Source of the DNA: Dasypus novemcinctus
Lineage: Eukaryota > Chordata > Mammalia > Cingulata > Dasypodidae
Direction: 5' to 3'
Assembly (NCBI RefSeq): GCF_030445035.2
Contig: NC_080702.1
Location: 26,808,334-26,872,333 of the forward strand
DNA length: 64,000 nt
Shown here: one piece after another, positions 31,988-42,381 of the stretch
Numbering within the stretch: the first letter of the stretch is position 1
Layout: every line of letters starts with the position of its first letter
Made by a program: the position numbers and the translations under genes
Notes under the pieces: model-generated
Database searches by the model: none
What the model saw: the letters and a program-made list of their open reading frames with translations, nothing else
Told to the model about the DNA's origin: nothing

Positions 31988-32460
31988 AAGGACACGTGGA
32001 TGTCCCAGGCTCTGTGTCAGTCACATACAATTTAGGCAACGCGTGACTCTTTAAAAGGGTCCCACGACATCCCATCCCCCCAGCCTTACCCCTGTCGCCA
32101 CCCACCTACACGGAAGCCTCCACACCTGACACAAGCATCTTCCTGCTCTTCCTTACCAAGGACGGCTGTTCCAGGTTCTGCCGCGGTGGCAGGGAGCCTG
32201 GCCCTGGCTCAGGGGGACCTGGGGTACGCTCATTAACTGTGTCGGAATGCACGGGTCCTGCCTCTTCCTCCGCAGTGTCGTCGTCTGGAGAGGGGCGCCG
32301 AGCACACGTCGTGACTTTCGCCCTCTCGAACCAGGCACCGCATCCCTTCAAAGGGTGTCTCTGCTGGACCAAGAGAGGCGCGTCCTCTCTGAGCCTCCTG
32401 TTTTCAGCAAAGACGTCTACTGCCACCCAAGCTCTTGAGTCAAGATTTAAGACCACACAC
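31988..32460 (-). other. Unassigned stretch with a long minus-strand open frame
   Basis: A 118-codon frame is open on minus (32462 to 32106). Part of it is bounded by an acceptor-like CTCTTGGTCCAG before 32363 and a donor-like TTGGTAAGG at about 32161, encoding an acidic, proline-rich segment (RRPSPDDDTAEEEAGPV). I do not recognise the protein. It is either an exon of an unknown minus-strand gene or chance. Confidence 0.2.
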
Positions 32461-32470
32461 ACCTGCTGTT

Positions 32471-32561
32471 ATTAGCATTTTCAGGAGGCACCAGGGATGG
32501 AACCTGGGACCTCGGGTGTGGGAAGCAGGCGCTCAACCAACTGCGCTACACCCGCTCCCCG
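32471..32561 (-). repeat. DAS SINE, short monomer
   Basis: Minus-strand head GGGGAGCGGGTGTAGCGCAG and GGTTCCATCCC. TSD ACCTGCTGTT at 32461-32470 and 32562-32571. Confidence 0.87.
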
Positions 32562-32592
32562 ACCTGCTGTTCATTTATCAAGAGCAGATCTG

Positions 32593-33007
32593 GGGAAGCG
32601 GATTTGGCTCAACGGATAGAGCATCCACCTACCACACGGGAGGTCCAGGGTTCAAACCCCGGGCCTCCTTGATCGTATGGAGCTGGCCCATGCGCAGTGC
32701 TGATGAGCGCAGGGAGTGCCGTGCCATGCAGGGGTGTCCCCATGTAGGGGAGCCCCACGCGCAAGGAGTGTGTCCCATAAGGAGAGCCGCCCAGCGCGAA
32801 AGAAAGTGCAGCCTGCCCAGGAATGGCGCCGCACACACAGAGAGCTGACACAGCAAGATGACGCAACGAGAAGAAACAGATTCCCAGTGCCACTGATAAG
32901 GATAGAAGAAGACATAGAAGAACACACAGTGAATGGACACAGAGAGCAGACAACTGGGGGGGGGGAGGGGAGAGAAATAAATAAAAATAAATCTTAAAAA
33001 AAAAAAA
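32593..33007 (+). repeat. DAS SINE, long monomer
   Basis: Complete copy with TTGGCTCAACGG A box, GGTTCAAACCC B box and an (AAAT) plus poly(A) tail. TSD not clear. Confidence 0.92.
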
Positions 33008-33305
33008 GAATAGAAGCCAGGGACCATATCCTGAAGATGTGTACATACTTTCTTTTTTATTTGATACAACCAAAGAGGTCTTTGTTTTCTGATTCAACAG
33101 GTCAGACCCAGCCTTCATAAACGCATTTTCCACCTCTCTATCAAGGTCTCTTCTCATTTCCCATCCCCAAAGGCTTCCAGGCCACTGTAGATATTATTTT
33201 TTATTTCTGGTCATTAAGGAAGTCAATCAGCAGCAGCCAAACTAGAGATTTCTGAACCAGTTTGCAATATGGTGAGGGAAAGATCACGAAGCCAAAATCA
33301 TTCAA
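33008..33305 (-). other. Unassigned stretch with a 50-codon minus-strand frame
   Basis: Minus-strand frame from 33157 reads MRRDLDREVENAFMKAGSDL and continues to the SINE. Composition looks protein-like but I recognise no family and see no good acceptor. Confidence 0.15.
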
Positions 33306-33309
33306 GGTA

Positions 33310-34149
33310 AAACCTTTACAAAATTTTTTATATATTTTTTAAAGATACTTGGGTTACATAAGTGTTACATAAAAAATATAGGGCATTGCCATATGCCCCA
33401 CTCCCCACACCTCCCACTTTTCCCACATTAACAACATCCTTCATTAGTGTGGTACATTCATTGCAATTGATGAACGCATTTTGGAGCATTGCCACCAAGC
33501 ATGGATTATAGTTGACATTGTAGTTTACACTTTCCCCCACGCAATTCTGTAGGTTACGGCAGGATATATAATGACCTGTATCTGTCGTTGCAGTGTCACT
33601 CGAGACAATTCCCAAGCCCTGAAAATGCCCCGGCATTGCACCTGTTTTTCCCTCTGCCTGCCCCCAGAACCTCCAGAGCCCACTCTCTGCACATCAGTGA
33701 TAAAAGTTCTTCCATTTCTAGAATCACAATAAGTCTATAGTAGAATACCAGTAAGTCTACTTTAGTCCGTAGTTCATGCCCCCATCCTGAGCATTCTGGG
33801 ATGGCGATGTCCACTCCACCTCTAATTGAGAGGGGGCTGTGATCCCATGTTGCTGATGAATGGGACTCTCTTGTTTGCCGTGGTAGACTCTCCTGGTTCC
33901 TTGGTGTGTTGGTTGCCCATCCTCACCTCCTTGTTGGTTGTCCTGGGTAACCAAGGTAGAATCTTCATCATTTCCCTCCTTCTGTCACTGGGCGCAGATC
34001 TTTTTGCAGTAGGCAGAATAGCAGCAGTCTAATGCACTGAGAGCACTGCATGGAGAGCTTTCCATCTACAGTAGGATATTCGGAAATCATATCAGGCTTG
34101 TAAAAGTCGCAGGCATGTGTGTGTGTGTCCCACGAAGCCCTCCATCAAC
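33310..34149 (-). mobile_element. Xenarthran-type L1 3' UTR, antisense
   Basis: Reverse complement of the pattern at 15801 and 43546: CCCCACTCCCCACACCTCCC, ACAACATCCTTCATTAGTG, GTCTATAGTAGAATACCAG, TGGCGATGTCCACTCCACC. It starts with an A/T-rich tail near 33310. Confidence 0.7.
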
Positions 34150-34162
34150 AATTAAAGGAACA

Positions 34163-34249
34163 GGGAGCAGATGTAGCCAAGTGGTTGAGCGCCTGCTTCC
34201 CATGTATGAGGTCCCGAGTTAAATCCCCGGCACCTCCTTTAAAAAAAAA
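34163..34249 (+). repeat. DAS SINE, short monomer
   Basis: GGGAGCAGATGTAGCCAAGTG head, GAGTTAAATCCCC B-box region, A tail. TSD AATTAAAGGA(A/G)CA at 34150-34162 and 34250-34262. Confidence 0.9.
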
Positions 34250-34529
34250 AATTAAAGGAGCATTTGGCCCAATTAGCAGAGCAATGGCTCCAACTCCACC
34301 TGTTAGTTTAACGTTTTCTGTGGCCCACACAACAATATCTCCTGCAACTCCCAGTGCATAACTTCCACCCCAACGGTGGGCTCAGTCTCGTGTCAAACAC
34401 CGCATGCGTTCGTCGTATCTATTCCTTTTACATTTGTTTTCTCAGATTCCTCAAATAGCTCATCGTATTAGTCTTCACTGATTTTGATTTGTCGATGATT
34501 GCCTCTGTTCCAACTTCCAGATGCCCAGG

Positions 34530-34601
34530 TACCAGGGCCGGGGACTGAACCCAGGATCTTGTATGTGGGAAAACTGGCGCTCAACCACTGAACTACACAA
34601 T
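34530..34601 (-). repeat. DAS SINE, short monomer, partial
   Basis: Minus-strand head with GGTTCAGTCCCCGG and GTAGTTCAGTGGTTGAG. It lies immediately left of a second inverted SINE. Confidence 0.75.
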
Positions 34602-34998
34602 CTTTTTTTTATTATCCCCTGCCCCTTGCAGCTTTTTGTGCGTTGTCTGCTCTGTGTCCATTCGCCGTGCATTCTTCTGTGTCTGTATTTATTTCCCCTC
34701 CCTCCTTGCAGCTTGCTTGCTGTCTGCTCTCTGTGTCTATTTGCTGTGCATTCTTCTGTGTCTGCATTTATTTATTTCCCCTCCCTCTTTGCAGCTTGCT
34801 TGCTGTCTGCTCTCTGTGTCTATTCGCTGCACGCTCTTCTGTTTGTTTGGGTTTTTTGCTTGTCTCCCTTTTTGGTTGCATGAGTCAGCTCTCTGCAGCG
34901 TGTAGGGAAGCCTGCCTTTACAAGGAGGCCCCGGGACATGAACCCAGGGCTTCCCATATGGTAGACGGGAGCCAGTTGATTGAGCCACAGCCGCTTCC
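34602..34998 (-). repeat. DAS SINE, tail-repeat type with three modules
   Basis: Head near 34995 on minus. The tail module is present three times, with TTGCAGCTT landmarks at 34626, 34706 and 34789 (80-83 bp period). TSD CTACACAAT at 34593-34601 and 34999-35007. Confidence 0.88.
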
Positions 34999-35115
34999 CT
35001 ACACAATGTATTTTAAATCTCATCCGTTGTGTCTTTCATTCCCATAAGCTCTGCTACTTTTCTTTGCAGGCTTTCAACTGTTCTTTATGCACACCCAGTG
35101 CTTCTTTTCTTAAAA

Positions 35116-35490
35116 AAAAAAAAAATTGAAGTACGTCATACATACATGCACATACTTAACAATAAGTGTATAGGAAATGTTGTGAACTTATAAAACAAAC
35201 ATCCATATCAACATACAAGGCTCCTGTACCACACCCCGCCACCAACACCTTGCATTGTTGTGAAACATTTGTTACAAACTATGAAAGAGCATCATCAAAA
35301 TATTACTACTAGGGGACCTGGTATAGCTCAGTGGTTGAGCGCTGGTTTCCCATATATGAGGTCCCAGGTTCAATCCCTGGCCCCAGTACCTAAAAAAAAA
35401 AAAAAAGAAAAAAAATATATGTATATATATTACTATAGCCCATATCTTACATCTGGTATATTTCCCCCCAAACTACATGATTTCTAATCT
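35116..35490 (-). mobile_element. L1 3' terminal module, antisense
   Basis: Poly(A)-side TTGAAGTACGTCATACATAC, then TGTGAACTTATAAAACAAAC, CACCTTGCATTGTTGTGAAA and CCCATATCTTACATCTGG: the inverted module of 5521. Split by a short SINE at 35309. Confidence 0.75.
35309..35426 (+). repeat. DAS SINE, short monomer
   Basis: GGGGACCTGGTATAGCTCAG head with GGTTCAATCCC B box and an A-rich, then AT-rich tail. TSD ATATTACTA at 35300-35308 and 35427-35435. Confidence 0.88.
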
Positions 35491-35505
35491 GATACCCAGT
35501 GTCTT

Positions 35506-35844
35506 TTTTCCCCCAAAGATTTATTTTATTTATTTATTTCTCCCCACCACCTCATTGTTTGCAGTTGCTGGGTCTGTTCATCTTCTTTGTTTCTTTAGGA
35601 GGCACTGAAGCTGAACCGGGGACCTCTGGTGTGGGAGGGAGGTGCTTAATCGCTTGAGCCACTGCCGCTTCCTGCTTTGTTGAGTCTCTCATTATGTTTT
35701 TCCTTCTTGTGTCTCTTGTGCATCAGCTTGCCATGGCTGCTCATTGTGCCAGCTCACTGTTTTCTTTAGGAGGCACCAGGAAGCGAACCAGGGACTTCCC
35801 ATGTGGTAGGCGGGAGCCCAATTGCCTAAACCACATCTACTTTT
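35506..35844 (-). repeat. DAS SINE, dimeric type
   Basis: Two tRNA-like units on minus. TSD CCCAGTGTCTT at 35495-35505 and 35845-35855. Confidence 0.92.
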
Positions 35845-35912
35845 CCCAGTGTCTTCCTAATAGTTCTTATCTCTTTAGTCATATTTTTGTACAACTCCTT
35901 GAATTGATTTCT

Positions 35913-36323
35913 TTTTTAAAAAAAGATTTACTTTATTTCTCTCCCCTTCCCTCCCCCCCCACCATTGTCTGCTCTCTGTGTCCATTTGCTGTGTGTTCTT
36001 CTGTGTCCGCTTGCATTATCAGGTGGCACTGGGAATCTGTCTCTTTTTGTGGCGTCATCTTGCTGCATCAGCTCTCCATGTGTGCGGTGCCACTCCTGGG
36101 CGGGCTGTAATTTTTTCGCACGGGGCGGCTCTCCTTGAGGGGTGCACTCCTTGCGCATGGGGCTACCCTACGCGGGGGACACCCCTGCGTGGCAGGGCAC
36201 TCCTTGCACACATCAGCACTGCGCGTGGGCCAGCTGCACATGGGTCAAGGAGGCCCGGGGTTTGAACCGCGGACCTCCCATGTGGTAGGCGGATGCCCTA
36301 TCAGTTGGGCCATGTTCACTTTC
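35913..36323 (-). repeat. DAS SINE, long monomer
   Basis: Full-length inverted copy with a perfect 16-bp TSD CCTTGAATTGATTTCT at 35897-35912 and 36324-36339. Confidence 0.95.
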
Positions 36324-36667
36324 CCTTGAATTGATTTCTGAGATCTGTGTGTACATCGATTAGTTGTGTCATGTCAGGATTCTTGGTTTGTCCCTTTGGC
36401 TTGGACATATCTTGCTGTTTTTTAACACGGCTTGTACTTTTTTTGCTCTTAAGCATCTGATTATGTTGGTGATTTTACTCTGTTGGCCAATCTCTCTTTT
36501 ACCTAGTGTTTTTGTTTCACAGCTCTTCTTTTAATTGTGGTTCAGTTTTTCCTAAAAACTTACGACTTCCCTGGTTCAGTTGTCAAAACAGGGCTAGGGA
36601 CCCCCTGATGGGGCACAGACTTGGGAAAGTAGAGACACACCTTGTCCTCCTTCACTTCCCCGGCTGG

Positions 36668-36681
36668 CCAGCAGATGGCGC
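36668..36681 (+). promoter_or_regulatory. CTCF-like core motif
   Basis: CCAGCAGATGGCGC, identical to the minus-strand core at 15643-15656. The pair points outward (divergent). Confidence 0.4.
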
Positions 36682-37493
36682 CTTTGGCAAACCCTTCCAC
36701 CCAGATAGATCTTCCTGGGATCTCCCAAATCCCCACTGATTGGATTTTCTGAGCTGGCAAGTCAAAGCTGGGTTAGGCTGTTTAAACTCCCTGAAGAGAA
36801 GCAGCACCCCGCCCTCCGCCACAGCCTTCCCCTTCGCCGGGAGGCGTATGTCCTCTCCCCTCTCCATCGGCTGCTCAGCTGCAGGTTTTACCGAGGCTGT
36901 TCGCCTCAAGGGTGGGGGGGTGGGTGGCACTTCTGGCTGCAGGGGCCAGCAACTCATGGTTTTCTTTTCTGCCTCTTCGTCTCTCCATTCCCAATCGCTC
37001 CTGGAAGATGCGTGTGGCACTGTCCTGGTCTGCAGATCCCCAAAGCCAGTCCGCCGGACGACTTCCGCCCTTTCTTGCCCGTTTGGTGAGACAAGAGTGT
37101 GGCACCCTACCTCGAGTATTCTGATGCCATCTCCCAGAAGCTGAAAAATAAAAGAACAACACTTTGTGTTAGCTCTGGAATTCAGTCCCTGAAATGTCTG
37201 TTCATGGTCATTAAGTTTGTTTCTAGGTAGTGATAGGACGGAGATTTCCTTGCATGCCAGAGCTAACGAAAAACAACCTACTGACACAAAAAAACATCTT
37301 TTAAGAGTTTTTGCAGATTGGCTCTATGTTGGCTGGTGCTCTCCTTCAAAGTTAGCCCTCCTTACAATGAGCCTGTAGAACAGCCCATGGCGGAATCTCA
37401 GGTCATCTCTTGTTCTGCGGATCTCTCTTATTTTGGATATTTGCTACCAGCCTTAGGAATTACCCCACTTAATGGGTTCCAAATAGCCCCTCT

Positions 37494-38358
37494 TCTTTTT
37501 TTTAAAGATATATTTACCCCTTCCCCCACCCTGCTGTTTTTGCTGTCTGTGTCCATTCGCTGTGTGATTTTTTTTTTAGATTTATTTATTTCTCTCCGCT
37601 TCCCCCCCTCCCCACCCCTGTTGTCTGTTCTCTGTGTCTATTTGCTGCGTGTTCTTTGTCCACTTCTGTTGTTGTCAGCGGCATGGGAATCTGTTTCTTT
37701 TTGTTGCGTCCTCTCGTTTTGTCAGCTCTCCGTATGTGCAGCACCATTCTTAGGCAGGCTGCACTTTCTTTCGCCCTGGGCGGCTCTCCTTGCAGGGCGC
37801 ACTCCTTGCGCGTGGGGCTCCCCTATGCGGGGGACACCCCTGGGTGGCACGGCACTCCTTGTGCGCATCAGCACTGCGCATGGGCCAGCTCCACACGGGT
37901 CAAGGAGGCCCGGGGTTTGAACCGTGGACCTCCCATGTGGTAGGCGGATGCCCCAACTGTCTGGCTAAGTTCACTTCCCTGCTGTGCAATCTTCTGTATC
38001 TATTTCTCTCTTCTTCTCGTCTTTCTCCTCTAGAATTCACCGGGATTCGATCCTGGGGACCTCTGATGTGGAGAGAGGTTTCCTCTCAATTGCACCACCT
38101 CAGTTCCTGGTCTCTGCTGCACTTCGCTTTGACGCTCCCCTTCACCTCTTTTATGTCATCATCTTGCTGCGTGACTCACTTGCGCAGGCACTGGCTCACC
38201 ACACGGGCACTGGCTCATTACGCAGGCACTCACGTGGGCGCTTGGCTCACCATGCAGGCACGCTTTCTTTCCATTTCACCAGGAGGTCCCAGGAAGCGAA
38301 CCTGGGTCCTCCCATATGGTAGGTGGAGGCCTTATCACTTGAGCCACACCTGCTTCCC
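37494..38358 (-). repeat. DAS SINE, composite outer copy split by another SINE
   Basis: Tail side 37494-37572 and body/head 37979-38358, including the two tRNA-like units (AGGTTCGCTTCC region near 38295 and GGATCGAATCCC near 38050, read on minus). A long SINE is nested in it. Confidence 0.85.
37573..37978 (-). repeat. DAS SINE, long monomer, nested
   Basis: Inverted long copy inserted in the composite SINE. GCTGTGTGAT / GCTGTGCAAT on the two sides is the diverged TSD. Confidence 0.9.
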
Positions 38359-38799
38359 TAAATATCCCCTTTCCTATGGATAAGTTTTTCTCTCCCTATA
38401 CTGGTGCTCTATCCTATGTGCTATACACTTTAACCCTGTCATCCTCTGCCCCAGGCCGCTGTGATTTGTTTCGTATACTGATTTAGCTGCCCACAAGCTG
38501 CTGCCACATGCCGGGCACCCTCTGGGATGGTGAGCTGGGAGGAGGGTCGGGGTGGAGTTCTTCTGGCCGTCACTGCACAGATTTAGCACAGTATGTGTTC
38601 AGGAGCGACGCTGCTCCCTCCAGCACCAAAAGCAGGGACCCCACGTGGAGCCGGGGAGAGGCTGGGGGGTGGGTCAGCAATAGTGCCAGGTTTTCAGGTG
38701 CCCTTAGCATTTGCCCAGTTTCTCAAAGCCTTTGATTTTCCAGAGTTTGGAGAGAGATGGTTCTACCAGTTTTTGCCAGCTCTGTGAAGATTCTGTGTT

Positions 38800-39017
38800 T
38801 GGGCAGAGCGAAGTAAACCATAATGTAAACTCTAAGCCATGGTTAGTAGCAGTGCTTCAGCATGTGTTCATCAGTAGTGACAAAGGTACCACAGTAATGA
38901 AAGATGTCGTTAATGGGGGAAAGTGTGGGAGGGAGAGGGGGCGGGGTACATGGGAATCTGTATTTTCAATGCAACATTTAGGTAAACTAAAGATTCTTTA
39001 AAAATAAAATAAAATTA
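38800..39017 (+). mobile_element. L1 3' end, sense
   Basis: AAACCATAATGTAAACTCTA, CAAAGGTACCACAGTAATG, GGGTACATGGGAATCTG and an AAAATAAAATAAAA tail fit the L1 3' terminal module. Confidence 0.7.
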
Positions 39018-39018
39018 T

Positions 39019-39436
39019 GGGAAGCAGACTTGGCCCAGTGGTTAGGGCGTCCGCCTACCACATGGGAGGTCCAGGGTTCAAACCCCAGGCCTCCTTGACC
39101 CGTGTGGAGCTGGCCCATGCGCAGTGCTGATGCGCACAAGGAGTGCCGTGCCACGCAGGGGTGTCCCCCACGTAGGGGAGCCCCACACTCAAGGAGTGCG
39201 CCCCGTAAGGAGAGCCACCCCTTGTGAAAAAAAGTGCAGCCTGCCCAGAAGCACCACACACACAGAGAGCTGACACAGCAGGACGACGCAACAAAAAGAG
39301 ACACAGATTCCCTGTGCTGACAAGAATACAGGTGGACACAGAAGAACACAGCAAATGGACACAGAGAGCAGACAACTGGGGGGGGAGGGAAGGGAAAGGA
39401 AGAGAAATAAATAAAAAATAAATCTTAAAAAAAAAG
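39019..39436 (+). repeat. DAS SINE, long monomer
   Basis: TTGGCCCAGTGG A box, GGTTCAAACCC B box, full body and tail. Inserted after an L1 poly(A) end. Confidence 0.93.
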
Positions 39437-39740
39437 ATTGTGTTGGAACAGAATCCTGGAGCACCTAGCTCTGCCATCTTGGTGACACCCACTGTCAGTG
39501 TTTGGGTGGTCTTTAAAGACACAGGGCTGGCCGAGGTCCACCTGGGGGAAAGAAGGAGGAGGGCCACGTAAAGAAGGATGTGGCCACAGAGAGTGGTGCC
39601 ACCAGCTAAGTGGAAGGCAGGGAATGCAGGTAGATCTGTGCTTGCTTTGGGGGTGGGAGCTCCTGATTATGATTACTTTCTTGTGAAATAATTTTCTTCT
39701 GTCATCAGCTGAGAGCAGAGGCTGGGTGAGGCTGTGTTGG

Positions 39741-40185
39741 TGTTGAGAAATAAAAAAGCGTAACCTTGCAGAAAACTATTTAATGAGCAACTCCTGCCCC
39801 CCGCTTTTGTAAACCAGCCGGTGAGAGCATGGCCTTGCAGGAGACTATCTAATGAGCCACTCCTGCCCCCTGCATCTGTAATCTAAGGAACCACTCCTGC
39901 CCCCTGCTTCTGTAAATCAGCCCGCGGTTTGTCTCGTTCCTTTCCCAAGCAGAAGGCGGGTGTAACCCTGCTTGCAAAATTCCACCTAGCAATGCATTAG
40001 CCAATGAGCAAGAGTCACATTAGTCCCGCAAAAAATCCCATATATACCTATAAAACTGGAAAACAGGGCTCAGAATTTGGAAACTGACTCTCCTCTGGGC
40101 CTGTGCATAATAAATCTGTTCCTCCGCCTCTCCGAGGGCTGTTTGGGTTTTTCTGTCTCTCAGAACTCCTGGCTTTGCTGCAACA
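39741..40185 (+). mobile_element. Solo LTR, class I ERV-like (fossil)
   Basis: 445 bp from TGTTGAGAAATAAAAAAGC to TTTGCTGCAACA with a 4-bp TSD, TTGG, at 39737-39740 and 40186-40189. U3 contains three tandem units around CCACTCCTGCCCCCTGC. A TATA-like CATATATACC sits near 40029 and AATAAA at 40109-40114. As an LTR it looks whole; no internal region is present. The exact TSD and clean ends suggest one of the younger LTRs here. Confidence 0.75.
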
Positions 40186-40189
40186 TTGG

Positions 40190-40414
40190 AAGTCATGGAG
40201 AAGAGAGAAGGTGCGAGAAAACAGGCAGTGGCAAGGGGGGGCACTGCACAGACAGGGTACGTAAGAGGATTGCGTTGTGTTTTTGTTTTTCCCAACCACA
40301 CTCAAGTGCGAGGGTGCAGGCACCGAGTTGACGAGAGTTGGGTTTAGCCAGGGTTGATGGAGAAGGGCAGGGACTTGACCACAGCGTGATGGAGGGATGA
40401 TAATGGAAGTCCCA
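40190..40414. other. Single-copy-looking stretch between two LTRs
   Basis: 225 bp with no recognisable gene or repeat. Confidence 0.4.
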
Positions 40415-40815
40415 GCAAGCGTTTTAGTTTCTCGGGGCGGCCCTTAACAAAGTACGGCAAGCTGGGGAGCTCGAAACACAGAAATATATTTTCTCCCGGT
40501 CTGGAGGCCAGAAGCCCAAAATCAAGGTGTTGGCAGGGCTGCGTTCCATTGGAAACCTGGAGAAGAACCTTTCCTGGCCTCTGCTAGCTTCTGGTGTGCG
40601 GCTGCACCCCATCAAGCTCTGAGTCCATCTTCCAATGACCTTCTCTTCTCTGCCTGTGTCTCAGGATCGAAATCTCCCTCTGCTTTTAAGGACACCAGTG
40701 CTATCGGATGAGCGTCCACCCTACTCCAGCTTGGCCTCACCTGTACTACCCACTGCTTCGAAGTCCCTGTTTCCAAAGGTAACATTCACCGCCATATTTG
40801 AGAACTCGAACATGC

Positions 40816-41483
40816 CTTTTTTTTTTTTACATTTTGCATTTGCTTTATTTTTTTTTACACTTTTTAAATTAAAATTAATAAGTCACAAAGAACGTTACAT
40901 AAAAAACATTCTAAAAAACATAAAAACATAAGAGGTTCCCATATACCCCACTCCCCACCCCCCACCGCATCATTTTTGTAAATTGTATTTTTTTTGACGA
41001 TATATACATCATACAAGAAAAGGTTACATTAGAAAATATAAGAGGTTTCCGTATACCCCACCCCACTCCTCCCACATCAACAACCTCTTTCATCATTGTG
41101 GCACACTCATCGCACTCAGTGAACACATTTTGGAGCACTGCTGCACCGAATGGATAATAGTTTACATTGTAGTTCACACTCTCCCCCAGTCCATTCAGCG
41201 GGTGATGGCAGGATATACAATGTCCAGCGTCTGTCCCTGCAGTATCATTTAGGACAACTCCAAGTCCCGAAAATGCCCCCACATCACATCTCTTCTTCCC
41301 CCTCCCTGCCCTCAGCAGCTACCGTGGCCACTTTCTCCACATCAATGTACAGTTTCTTCTATTACTAGTCACAATAGTTCTATAGTAGAATACCAGTAAG
41401 TCCATTCTAGTCCACATTTTATTCCTCCATTCTGTGGACCCTGGGATGGCGATGTCCACTCCACCTCTAGATCAAGAGGGTTT
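40816..41483 (-). mobile_element. Xenarthran-type L1 3' UTR, antisense
   Basis: Poly(T) and AT-rich start, two copies of AAGAGGTT(C/T)CC(A/G)TATACCCC (near 40930 and 41040), then GTCTATAGTAGAATACCAG-like and GGCGATGTCCACTCCACC. GAACATG(C/T)CTTTT on both sides marks its insertion in the MaLR LTR. Confidence 0.75.
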
Positions 41484-41593
41484 GTTTTTTTTTTTTAATC
41501 TGCCACTTATTTTTTAGAGGTACAGAGAATTGAACCCAGGACCCGGTACATGCGAAGCAGGCACTCAACCATTGAGCTACACCTGTTCCCTGA
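41484..41593 (-). repeat. DAS SINE, short monomer
   Basis: Minus-strand head GGGAACAGGTGTAGCTCAAT, GGTTCAATTCTC region, tail into the poly(T) at 41484. Adjacent to the L1 3' UTR. Confidence 0.8.
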
Positions 41594-41969
41594 ACATGTC
41601 TTTTGTGGGGAGGGGGCCCACAATTCAATCCATAACAGCAAGTGGGGCCATGCCAGGCAGATAATGAAAAGGTGGTCGGGTCAGAGGACAGAGAGGGAGG
41701 ACGAACTGGGGAGACAGAACATGGAGGGTGGGGGTGCTGTTGATCTTGGGCATGGGGGTGACCACAGTAGGGGGGCAGAGTTAGGGGTGTGTGGGAAATG
41801 AGTCCGAGATGCAGGGTGACCGGGGGTCCTGGCAGTGGCTGCGACAATTCCAAATGCAGAAACCCCACAGCCAGCGCTTCCACTTCTGGGGATGGACTCC
41901 CGCATGCACGAAGATGTTCATCGTAGCATTTGTGAAACTGTGAAAGACCGGAAGTAAAGTACAGAACAG

Positions 41970-42381
41970 GGAAGCGGACTTGGCCCAGTGGATAGGGCGT
42001 CCGTCTCCCACGTGGGAGGTCCGCGGTTCAAACCCCGGGCCTCCTTGACCTGTGTGGAGCTGGCCCATGCGCAGTGCTGATGCGCGCAAGGAGTGCCCTG
42101 CCATGCAGGGGTGTCCCCCGCGTAGGGGAGCCCCACGCGCAAGGAGTGCTCCCTAAGGAGAGCCGCCCAGTGTGAAAGAAAGTGCAGCCTGCCCAGGAGT
42201 GGCGCCGCACACACGGAGAGCTGACACAGCAAGATGACGCAACTAGAAGAAACAGATTCCCATGCCGCTGACAACAACAGAAGCGGACAAAGAAGAACAC
42301 GCAGCAAATAGACACAGAGAACAGACAACTGGGGTGGGGGGAAAGGGAAGAGAAATAAATAAATAAATCTTTTTAAAAAAA
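41970..42381 (+). repeat. DAS SINE, long monomer
   Basis: Near-consensus copy with intact A and B boxes. TSD AAAGTACAG(A/G)ACAG at 41956-41969 and 42382-42395. Confidence 0.94.

Larger units (their letters stand above)
34263..39484 (-). mobile_element. Antisense L1 5' half, interrupted
   Basis: Fragments between SINEs (34263-34520, 35008-35115, 35856-35896, 36340-37490, 38360-38800, 39437-39484) fit antisense ORF1 start and 5' UTR. The right end reads CTCTGCCATCTTGGTGAC, the reverse complement of an L1 5'-end YY1-type start. The assignment of the middle pieces is by position and composition. Confidence 0.5.
40420..41637 (-). mobile_element. Solo LTR, MaLR/MLT-like (fossil), split
   Basis: LTR pieces 40420-40815 and 41594-41637 read on minus from TGTTATGGATTGAATTG. 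5-bp TSD GCAAG at 40415-40419 and 41638-41642. Blocks such as CTGGAGGCCAGAAGCCC and AATCAAGGTGTTGGCAGGG (plus strand) are typical of the mammalian MaLR group. An L1 3' end and a short SINE lie inside it. Confidence 0.7.
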
